From Aplectana chamaeleonis (lineage: Eukaryota; Nematoda; Chromadorea; Rhabditida; Cosmocercidae): a DNA stretch of 64,000 bases. Of the stretch, positions 34,080 through 64,000 are shown one piece after another; the first letter of the stretch is position 1; every line of letters starts with the position of its first letter. The stretch covers positions 868,001 through 932,000 of the forward strand of contig JAPDOI010000144.1 of NCBI GenBank assembly GCA_029168955.1. Reading direction: 5' to 3'. The position numbers were made by a program, and so were the translations under genes. A model generated the notes under the pieces. That model was not told where the DNA came from and did no database searches. It saw only the letters and a program-made list of their open reading frames with translations.

Positions 34080-34290
34080 TAAATATACACACGCACCGGT
34101 GCGCAAAGCGGCAGGAACACCGACATGCGGCGCGGCCGCACGCCCATGCGCGACTCGACTAGTGCACCGAGCACCAACTGAGGCCGCCAGCGGCTGAGCG
34201 GGACCCCAGGGCCCAGGTGGGTCCAAGTGCCTTGAACATGGGTGATTGAACCGACGGCTTTGCAGTCATCCGACTCCTGGCTCATAAGCG
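34080..34290 (-). repeat. SINE-like family S, copy 3
   Basis: Minus strand: GACTGCAAAGCCGTCGGTTC then AATCACCC, GGCACTTGGACCC and TTGGTGCTCGGTGCACTAG. GGTTCAATCAC matches a Pol III B box closely, and GACTGCAAA is like a Cys-tRNA anticodon loop. The later part matches 48500-48610. A tRNA-derived origin is an inference. Confidence 0.5.
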
Positions 34291-34989
34291 CGTCGAATGG
34301 CTCCCTGGGGAACTAGCGCCTTGGGCGTCGGGCCTCTTTTTGGGGGCACGCGTCGCCCGTGATAGGCATCACCCCGCCCTTTGACCCGCGATGGGCACGC
34401 TTTCATGTCAAGAGGGCGAGCACTCGCCTATCACGTGTCTCTGGGAAAGTGGGCGGATCCGAGTGGGCGTCAAGCTTGTCGGGATCTCTTACCAGCTTCA
34501 TGATATTTTTAGAATCAGCTACCTCGCAGTTACACTAGCTTACACTGCAGTCACGCCCCTGTCCTTCACGCCCTCCACGTTCTACTGGCGGCCAGAATCG
34601 GCACTTTGCCCTTCTCTGACTAGGCTGCAATCCCTATGCACGTTTAGCGACGCACCGCAGCCGCAGTTCTGAGCAGTCGCATTGAGCCTTGGTAAACCTT
34701 GTCCCACATAGCTCCATCGCGGAGCCGCAGACTCACCAGCGCTTGTAATGGCACGCTTGTAATGTACTGAATTATAGAGGAATTGGAATGAGGAAGTCGA
34801 AAGTAAATGAAACTAGACAATTTTAGTTAGGCCCCTCTCAACCTAGACGCAACGCTGTTCCATGCTCCTAATAAATATGAAATAGAGTGTGTTGTCAATA
34901 GAAGCAAGAACCACCAAAGGTTATCGAACCGTGATGCAGTTCGAACAGAGCTCCTTTTTCAATAAGCTTCTCGAGATATCCATTTATCT
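34291..34989. other. Unassigned sequence
   Basis: About 700 bp, GC-rich at first then AT-rich, with no recognised gene; the 93-codon plus frame at 34391-34672 has no family signature. Confidence 0.35.
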
Positions 34990-35220
34990 GACCGTGTACT
35001 CAAATACTGGGTCCTACGAATAATCGAAAAAACGACTTTATTCGGATTCCGGCCTTTCTGACCAGTCGAACCAACAAATTTATTCGGATTTCGGCTTCTG
35101 CAAATAGGCAATATGCAAATTTATTCGGATTTCGCCTATTTCGAATTGTCGAATTCTTTGAATATTCGGTTATTCGGCCAAAAATTCATTTTCCGAATAT
35201 TCGCTGACATTTCCAACCGT
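34990..35220. repeat. ATTCGG/CGAATA-rich repeat
   Basis: Repeats of TTTATTCGGATTTCGGC(C/T)T, akin to the array at 14860-15290. Confidence 0.65.
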
Positions 35221-35629
35221 ATACCCGCTCTTAATTTTGCACGAAATAGGGGGTAATAATTGCTGCTCTTTAATCGACCATTTAGAATCAAATTTCTCCT
35301 GTTCCACACCTTTTATTTATAGAGACGAGTCAGCCAAAATCGATCATATTGGGCATCCCGGGGTGGCATGCATGAACACGCTAATACGGGGTTTGAAAAC
35401 CCCGTGCGTGGGACCCTCCGTGCTGGACGTTCTCTCTCGCTCTTCCCTCCGCGCATGGGTCTCAGCGCTCGACGTTCACTCTCGCGCGCGGTGCGACGCG
35501 ACGCGATTCCCTCACCCTTCTATTGCGTTTATGCATGCCGGTCCCGATTAATAACAAATGCCGAAAGTGATTTCGCCGCTGCGAGAATGACGTAAAATAC
35601 TGTATTTCTCGGAGCTACACTTCGGCGAC
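35221..35629. other. Unassigned sequence
   Basis: GGGGTTTGAAAACCCCG (35389-35404) is a perfect small hairpin. No gene recognised. Confidence 0.35.
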
Positions 35630-35740
35630 TCGAAACAATTTTCGAATAATCGAGCTTTCGGATAACTCGATTTTTCAAAATTTCGAATAATCGAGTTTTC
35701 GACGAACTAGGTTTTTCAAATTTTCGAATAATGCGTGTCC
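35630..35740. repeat. TCGAATAATCGAG repeats
   Basis: Three units of TTTTCGAATAATCGAG(C/T)TT, related to the other ATTCG arrays. Confidence 0.65.
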
Positions 35741-35954
35741 TCCAATCTTGACCGTCTGCCTCAGTGCTTTCGGATTCAATACTATTTGCAAGGTATAGAC
35801 TCACGTGGGGCGGAAATGTTTATCGATACTGCGGCTGTTGCAGCACGTGCTATTTTTTGCTTGGAGGACTGTAGGATCGATTACACCTTACTCATACTTT
35901 TGCGATGCGCCAAATGCCGCGGATTATCAGCAGAATTGTTGGACTAAAAAAAAC

Positions 35955-36050
35955 ATCGTGCCTAAACTTTGTCAGCAGAGGAGATCGAACGCGGGAGTCT
36001 CCGGTTGGTAAACAGTCTCTTCGGACCACTCGGCCAACTCGTCTCGACGG
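35955..36050 (-). other. tRNA-related sequence (pseudogene or SINE head)
   Basis: Minus strand: GACGAGTTGGCCGAGTGGTC, then GGAGACTCCCGCGTTCGATC. TGGCCGAGTGG is a textbook A box of Ser/Leu-type tRNAs and CGTTCGATCTC is close to a B box, 45-50 nt apart. The acceptor stem (GACGAG-) has no 3' partner, so it is not a functional tRNA. Confidence 0.55.
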
Positions 36051-36319
36051 TGTTGTTGAAGGGATAGGGGACACAGTGATCGCCGTTCGTCTTTCAAATC
36101 TCATTTCCAAAAATCATGCGTTTTTTCCCACCATTACCTTAGCAAGTAGTGGAGTATTCTTACGACTGCCAAAAAGGTAGCCTATCAGAAAAACATGATG
36201 TATAGGCAGTTCTTGCAACCCGGTCTGGCAAAGCAAATCTATTGCTCTTACCTTTTAAATCGGTGAATAATCTTTTTTACCGTTGGGGCCATAATATCAC
36301 ATTACACAGTGAAGCCACA
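36051..36319. other. Unassigned sequence
   Basis: Nothing recognised. Confidence 0.35.
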
Positions 36320-36467
36320 TATCGTCCATCACTGGACGAGGGATCGCCGCGACGCTGCTTGGCGGGAAAAATTGCGCGATCAATAGCCACTCTCCCTTCG
36401 TTTTCCCGCGCGCAATTTTTCCCGCCAAGCAGCGTCGCGGCGATCCCTCATCCAGTGATGGACGATA
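36320..36467. mobile_element. MITE-A copy 6
   Basis: Near-perfect palindrome. It is followed by ACACAGTGAAGCCAAA and then another copy; the same ACACAGTGAAGCCA precedes it, so the two form a tandem pair with a 14-bp shared spacer. Confidence 0.88.
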
Positions 36468-36482
36468 CACAGTGAAGCCAAA

Positions 36483-36630
36483 TATCGTCCATCACTGGAC
36501 GAGGGATCGCCGCGACGCTGCTTGGCGGGAAAAATTGCGCGATCAATAGCACCTCTCCCTTCGTTTTCCCGCGCGCGATTTTTCCCGCCAAGCAGCGTCG
36601 CGGCGATCCCTCATCCAGTGATGGACGACA
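36483..36630. mobile_element. MITE-A copy 7
   Basis: Second member of the tandem pair; almost identical to copy 6, ending GACGACACAGTG. Confidence 0.88.
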
Positions 36631-36639
36631 CAGTGTTTG

Positions 36640-37886
36640 TACAGGGTGCGCTTTAAATATGGTGACAAGGTTTCAAATCTAATCCTGTCGACATATGTGC
36701 GTCGCTAATCACCCTGTACAGTCTGCCCTTTTCATCAAACCTCTCTCTACAAATGCACAAAGTTTCGGGGCCCAAAATGGTTTCTGAGGCAAATGGTGAG
36801 CGAAGGCTTGAAGGGCCCTTCATTTTTACAACTCGTAATTGAGCCGGCGTCGGTAATTGTTTCTCGTTTACCCATGTGACCGTGAAGAACTGTTCCAATA
36901 GGGTTATTTTCAAATATAGGGTGTATGCTTGAAAACCTACCATAGCGGAAGTCCTTGGACTATCGATTGAAAGAACGCGAAGGCGGATTTCCGAAATTAA
37001 TTTTTGGCCCAGGTCAGTGTTCAAGGTAGCTGAATTCGGGCCACTTTTTTCGTTTACCTGACGACGTACAGGCGTCAAATTTGGAGCATAAGTGCTTCTA
37101 AAGGTTTTCTATCGTTCTGTGCACATATTACCACCTTTTCTTAAAAATCGATAAATCGATCGATTATCGATTTTTTTAATCAATGAGAAGTGGAAAATTC
37201 GATGAACAATATTCTTCCGCAATTTACCACGAGGTACAGGCCATAAAACGGCCAATGTCTCACCGTCGACTGCGTACCACGCGCTGCGCGACCGCACGCG
37301 CGTCGGAAGCAGACGGGTTTTTGGCCGCTGCACGACAAGTTTTGGCCGCCGCGCGACGTTACGGCGCCGCGCGTCGCCGAAACTCGTCGCGCCTCGGCCA
37401 AAACTCGTCTGCTTCCGACGCACGTGCGGTCGCGCAGCGCGTGGTACGCAGTCGACGGTGAGACATTGGCCGTTTTAGGGCCTGTAAGCCGCTTGAATGC
37501 CTTCAGGGAATGCAAAATGGCGAAAATGTGGGTGCGCTGAAATTGACGGGGCCAACGTATGGAATTCTGCAATTTACCCTCACCTTCTTTTGGTAGAGGC
37601 TCTCAAGAATTCAGCTACGGCACGTTTTTAAGCAGACACCTTCTGCTTGGAAATGAACCCCTTAGAACAGTTCTCTAGGTCCGCATACGAGAAGTAGGAA
37701 AGATCATCGAAAAATGACTAGTCGATGTATTTCATACAAATTGTGGACTCGTCAGGCGTTTGCCCACCATTGATTTCAGAAACGATTCACGCCACGAAAG
37801 TTTGTACGTTTTGAGAGAGAGGTTCATAGATAAGAAAAAGCCACAGCATTTTTAACCTTGTCACCATATTTAAAGCGCACCCTGTA
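36640..37886. mobile_element. TIR DNA element with TACAGGGTGCGC ends
   Basis: Inverted ends of about 30 bp, TACAGGGTGCGCTTTAAAT.. / ..ATTTAAAGCGCACCCTGTA, including ATGGTGACAAGG. TA on each side suggests a TA target (Tc1/mariner-like, inference). A minus-strand frame of 141 codons (37078-36653) starts inside and runs into the left end; it shows no transposase motif. MITE-B copy 3 is nested inside at 37235-37486. Confidence 0.75.
37235..37486. mobile_element. MITE-B copy 3, nested
   Basis: TACAGGCCATAAAACGGCCA to CGTTTTAGGGCCTGTA; GC-rich palindrome as at 656-908, inside the TACAGGGTG element. Confidence 0.85.
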
Positions 37887-38196
37887 CGGTCTTAATTGGA
37901 GCGAAATTCCGCTCCGCAATTGCGGACAAAGTGGAATGACGCTATGATAGAAATTGCCTACTGCATGGCAGACTAACAGTCTGAAAACGAAATTTTTTTG
38001 TAAAACACGAATCCTCGCATTCATTACAGTAAGAGAGCCCACCTCACCAGGGCGTTGAATGATTTTTCAGGATTTCCCTTCTTACCCAATCCTGCGAGAA
38101 GTGTTGTATTTTTCCCACGACGTTTGAACCGTCGCTCTGACCAGTTTTTTCTTCGTTTCTTTTTCACAATAGTCTAATTACATTCGTCTATTTTCT
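37887..38196. other. Unassigned sequence
   Basis: AT-rich; ends in a pyrimidine-rich run (TTTCTTTTTCACAATAG, TCTATTTTCTAG) that could serve the splice acceptor of the next entry. Confidence 0.35.
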
Positions 38197-38198
38197 AG

Positions 38199-38443
38199 CC
38201 GTTGTCATAGTGCTGTCAGTCTTCTTCCCGCTATCTTTCAATGCGTCTAGTGAACCAGCCGGAATAGTCAAACCACTGTATGCTAAAAGTGACCTCACAG
38301 TACCGAGATACTGCAAAAGAGATTCCAGGAACACAAGGAAGCGAAGAATGTCAAAGGATCAGCATTTTATTCGAATGACTGTAGTACCCAGTGTATCAAC
38401 TTCAACGGGGATTACTCACGAAATTCAAGCAGTTAAAGTATAA
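38199..38443 (+). CDS. Candidate 3'-terminal exon of an unknown gene
   Basis: Not recognised by family. A good nematode-type acceptor (CGTCTATTTTCTAG, ending 38198) precedes an open plus-strand frame of ~81 codons ending TAA at 38443. It starts with a hydrophobic run (VVIVLSVFFPLSFNAS) followed by a polar, basic stretch (KRDSRNTRKRRMSKDQH) and a Ser/Thr-rich end. The composition is unlike the surrounding repeats. It would converge with the esterase gene, whose stop is at 40093. No upstream partner exon was identified, no poly(A) signal is certain, and the frame may be fortuitous. Confidence 0.3.
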
Positions 38444-38643
38444 CAATAATAATAACATTCATATAATATTCAATCTGAATCAACTTCTGTACTGACTTGA
38501 ACAGATGATGGAACGAAAGCACTGGCTGTGTACACAGAATTACGAAAGTGGGCAGGATGACAGAGAGGAAAACAACTCTGATGGATTGTTTCTGAAATGA
38601 ATAGGCACACCTGATGCTCACGATATCCATTTTTATTAGCAGG
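38444..38643. other. Unassigned sequence
   Basis: Begins with an AATAATAATAAC run directly after the candidate stop; nothing else recognised. Confidence 0.35.
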
Positions 38644-38768
38644 TTAGGCGTAGTGCACACATCCCGCGACGCGCGACAGTGCATATCAGCAATATCGACT
38701 TTCGGTCGATATAGACGACAATCATTATGTCGCGTCGCTCGTCGCAGGAAGTGTGCACTAGGCCTCAG
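38644..38768. mobile_element. Foldback element, TTAGGCGTAGTGCACAC ends
   Basis: ~45-bp inverted ends (GTGCACACATCCCGCGACG / CGTCGCAGGAAGTGTGCAC) around a loop with ATCGACTTTCGGTCGAT. Confidence 0.8.
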
Positions 38769-39016
38769 GCAGTTCGCCCACGACTCTGTTCAAGCAATCG
38801 TCTTACCCTTCCACACGCGTTCCCTGCTGCAGGGCAAGGCTGACCTCATTATAGATCGTGGAACTCACCTGTTTCGAGCGGTCTCGTTACACCAAAGTGA
38901 CCGCCAACAGCCTTCCGCATTCGGCTTCCGGGCAGGGCCTGTCCTCTGGACGAGAATGTAGAGCAGTCGCAGTTGAAGCAGGCAGCTCGACCATAATCGT
39001 GCAAGGACCACGACGT
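38769..39016. other. Unassigned sequence
   Basis: Nothing recognised. Confidence 0.35.
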
Positions 39017-39176
39017 TATCGTCAGTCACTGGATGGGATGAAGCCGCGGCGCTGTTTGGCGGGAAAAATTGTGAACGGGAGAACGAAAAGATGGCTGTTG
39101 AACGAATGATTCCGCTACCGATTGCTGAGCGCGGCTCATGATAGACACTGACGATACTTGATAGACACTGACGATA
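39017..39176. mobile_element. MITE-A copy 8, decayed
   Basis: The left arm TATCGTCAGTCACTGGATG..GTTTGGCGGGAAAAATTG is clear; the right arm is degraded, with a duplicated ATAGACACTGACGATAC end. Confidence 0.6.
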
Positions 39177-39340
39177 CCACCGGAGTTGATTATGAATTTC
39201 AGTTCAAAGAAAGTACATTGAATTTGATTGAACTACATTGAAGTAATGGTGACTCGACATGTTCACGGTAGAAGCCATATCTTGACACGTTTACGGTGCA
39301 ACATCAAATTCCAAAATTTCCACCCCGGAACGAATACTCT

Positions 39341-39595
39341 AGGCATCTTCCATAGTCCTCACCACACGCGCGGGAAGCGCGGTGGACTATGAAATTTCTC
39401 ACCACGAGGGCAAATACACGTCAGAAATTCCTATGCATATCTCAGTTGAGACCCAACTTCAACTTACGCCGCCCTGGCGGTGCCGCTGCAGATTTCATAG
39501 TGGTTTCTCGCGCGGTGAAAAGTTTCATACTTCACCGCTCGTCCCGAACGTTACGCGCGTGCCGCGCTTGCGGTGAGGACTATTAAAGATGCCTT
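39341..39595. mobile_element. Foldback element, AGGCATCTTCCATAGTCC ends
   Basis: Inverted outer ends AGGCATCTT..ATAGTCCTCACC / GGTGAGGACTAT..AAGATGCCT. An internal pairing GTGGACTATGAAATTTCTCA / ATTTCATAGTGGTTTCTC gives a compound hairpin. Confidence 0.75.
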
Positions 39596-40092
39596 ATGCT
39601 TGTCAGGTTCACCGAAGATGGCTGCTTTTAAGTATGGTGGCAGCGTGTTCAACCATGAACTTGGGCATGAACGTATGAAACACTTGCTGCCCACATTGGT
39701 GATCATTTTCTATCCAGTAGAACTCATATTCGAATGACGAACTGCGGCGGCTCGCGTCGACTAACCTCGGTTAAACGGTGGAATACTTCTGTCGTTGTTT
39801 CCATCACTTCCGCTCACTCTCGCATATTCTGTACACAACCGTACATGAATTAGTGTACAAAAAGGCGAAGAAAGTGAAAGAAGGGGGATCCGGTTAGGAT
39901 ACGCTTGGAGAGATCGCATATTTACAGCCTACTCAAAGTGAATTGACACGAGAAATGTGGGTGTTGTCACAACGACATAGAACATATATAATACATAATA
40001 CATATAACAAAAGGCACCTTTCAGAAGATAGACTAGCAAGCTCTAAAATCTCGCTTCGAGCACGGCGACCATTCCTTGAGAGCAACACTTAT
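39596..40092. other. Downstream flank of the esterase gene
   Basis: Holds the presumed 3' untranslated region and terminator of the minus-strand esterase (stop at 40093). AT-rich text at 39985-40015 (ATATATAATACATAATACAT) may include the polyadenylation region, but no AATAAA is certain. Confidence 0.4.
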
Positions 40093-62218
<22,126 letters not shown>

Positions 62219-62626
62219 GGTAGCGTCGCCACTCTCAGCAACACCATCGCTTGGAATTCTGAGAGACGTGTAGATACTGTAACGATATCTGAAAGGTGAT
62301 GAACTTCAAACAGAAGAAAAGACAACATTAAATGACGGACGGTGTCACCAGATTAGCGGGAGCGGATTAAGGTGGAGGAATACAATGGGAGTACACTCAC
62401 TATTCTTCGGAAGACAAGAAAGATCGAAGACAGAAAAAGAATGCAAGTAGTGCAACCTTGAAAGGTCATGGAAAGAGAGAGTGGTTGACGTAAGAGGTGG
62501 AAATACGTGTACTTTGCAGAGGTCTAGTTGGGTGTTAAGTTTGCATTTGGAATATGAAGCCTTGTACGGAAATTCGATGTTCCAAGTTCATGGACGGTTC
62601 TATGAGCCAGGTTGGAAGAAAAGAAT
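62219..62626. promoter_or_regulatory. Upstream flank of the esterase gene
   Basis: Presumed promoter/5'-UTR region by position only. No TATA or initiator is identified. The nearest acceptor-like sites on the gene strand are CGTCTCTCAG (62259) and CCTTTCAG (62292), possible spliced-leader acceptors. Confidence 0.3.
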
Positions 62627-63447
62627 ATTTAAAGGCAGTGGTCACGATCAAAAACGTTATCGAAAAAACTACAAAAATTAGCTTAGATCGAAAACAGTTG
62701 AAAAACTATGAAGGTACTGTGCTTATCTGGGTCAAATTCCGGTCCGCAATTGCGTCTCGACACGCTTTGCGGCCGCACGCTCCCGAGTCGGAAGAGCTTC
62801 CAGCGCCGCTGCCGCCGATCTGCTGACTCTAGGTGGGTTTTGGAAACTGGAAACTAAGAAAAATTGAAGAAAATTGTATAGAAAAGCCACATCGAGTCTG
62901 CTTTGGCGCTGGAAACCCGACTGACCCGAGCACGTGCGGCCGCAAAGCGTGTCGAGACGCAATTGCGGACCGGAATTTGGCCCAGAGAAGCACAGAAGAG
63001 CGGTGAAAAACGGGCTAGAATTAGAGTTTCTAAGGCCCAAAGATGTCAGTTCGTGCACACGTGCACAGCGCCGCTAAAAAAGATCGCAGTCTCCTGCCGA
63101 GCAGTCAAAAATCATCGACATTCACAGGAAGAAATAAATGCAAATTTACCTAATAAAAATAGGTGAACAATGAAAGTAAGCACTTCAGCCAATGGTTTTG
63201 ACTAGATGAGTCAATGTTCATTAATTCAAATTCAAATTCAGGCCAGCTGATTTTCTTTATCATCAATGCCGATGATGTGGAGTAGGCTCGTCCACCATCA
63301 AAAGACAGGAAAGTTCAGGCTTGAAATTTGGCCCAAAACAGCGGTTTTTTTTTCGCGATTTTTTCTTATAGGTCCTACTACTCAAAACCCAGGAAAGGGT
63401 CTGCAGAGGAAAAAAAGACAAGCGTATTTGAACGCGACCACTGCCTT
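62627..63447. mobile_element. TTAA-type element R3, copy 2
   Basis: Left end TTTAAAGGCAGTGGTCACGA, right end GCGACCACTGCCTTCAA (TTAA mutated). It matches copy 1 (59608-59960) over its length apart from the nested hairpin at 62717-62995 and an extra right part (63140-63420). Confidence 0.7.
62717..62995. mobile_element. Foldback element nested in R3 copy 2
   Basis: Arms CTGTGCTTATCTGGGTCAAA..GGTCCGCAATTGCGTCTCGA..TTTGCGGCCGCACG, inverted on the right to GCACAG. It is absent from R3 copy 1, where AAGGTA and GCGCGGTGAAAAAC are contiguous. Confidence 0.85.
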
Positions 63448-63849
63448 CAATTTCACCCAGTGCATCAGCATTCAGGAATGCAACATGCACTTTCGTGAAC
63501 GTTCAAACTGCGCAGAAGGCGAATTTTCGCACTGAAAACCCTGAATAACCACAGTTATTTTGACTTTGGGAAAATTTTCGACTCGTAGTTATGAATAATG
63601 TGCATCACTTTCGGGATCTTTTGCGACAAGAAGGCACTAGTAATGTCTAAGAAGCGTTTCCACACCAAAAGCTTCTAGCTTGGTTTTGGAATGCTCCCGA
63701 AGGTAAAAAGATCTAGAGTTGATTTGGAGATTGCTTAACGCTAACCTCAGCAGGACTTCTGAATTTCACTAGGATTCAAAGACACCTTTCACAAGAACAT
63801 TCACGAGCATAGAGTTCGCGTGTCGAATTAAGTCTGGTGGTTGAACTTG
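63448..63849. other. Unassigned sequence
   Basis: Nothing recognised. Confidence 0.35.
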
Positions 63850-63975
63850 GCTGCGGAAGTAGACCGCCGCGCGTGTTCGAAACCTTGCTGGCCGGTGGTG
63901 TCGCGAAAGGACGTACGGCCAGCCGCAATGATCGCGCCTGGTCAATTCACGAGATCAGAATCAACAAGGGTACCA
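63850..63975. repeat. Dispersed repeat R5, copy 2
   Basis: Direct copy of 53455-53610 with substitutions; see that entry. The window ends soon after. Confidence 0.6.
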
Positions 63976-64000
63976 CACAGTCAGCACGGATCGCACTGAT

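Noticed and set aside
38644..38660. TTAGGC telomere repeats of nematodes
   Set aside because: Only a single TTAGGC is present and it belongs to a foldback element end.

Overview
The window looks like repeat-rich nuclear DNA of a nematode, most likely a rhabditid/strongylid (clade V) species. The grounds are a split acetylcholinesterase gene whose short introns (52-75 bp) end in nematode-type TTTCAG/TTTTAG acceptors, remnants of RTE and CR1/jockey-like LINEs and of a mariner, and very many palindromic non-autonomous DNA elements. Species is not determined; a hookworm-like parasite is a guess.

Layout. 0-40 kb holds no gene I can recognise with confidence. It is a mosaic of foldback elements (families called here MITE-A, MITE-B and others), four related G-rich minisatellite arrays (3.8-6.4, 8.5-9.5, 11.8-13.0 and 15.6-15.8 kb) plus a fifth, 33-bp array at 21.4-21.8 kb, AT-rich ATTCG arrays, microsatellites, tRNA-like SINE candidates, an integrase fragment (27.9-28.2 kb) and a 5.5-kb foldback transposon (28.2-33.7 kb) that has itself been hit by an RTE retrotransposon with a 20-bp target-site duplication. 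A possible terminal exon of an unknown plus-strand gene lies at 38.20-38.44 kb.

40.1-62.2 kb is one minus-strand gene. I reconstructed sixteen exons, all joined in phase, encoding a 636-residue acetylcholinesterase with signal peptide, complete Ser-Glu-His triad (S230, E362, H490), choline-binding Trp (W116), three intrachain disulfides and a C-terminal hydrophobic tail typical of a GPI-anchor signal. Its five long introns (2, 4, 7, 13, 14) carry inverted repeats, some with arms of 490-800 bp, along with a LINE, half mariners, a hAT-like element and a train of TTAA-flanked elements that share their TTAA junctions.

62.2-64.0 kb is the upstream flank of the gene, containing further repeats (a TTAA-type element with a nested hairpin).

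The points most worth following are: the family relationship among the 21-bp minisatellites; the TTAA-linked element train; the presence of inverted repeats in every long intron of the esterase; a readable intron 15 that would switch the enzyme tail from GPI-anchored to hydrophilic; and a mariner remnant locked in an 800-bp-arm palindrome that also duplicates flanking DNA.
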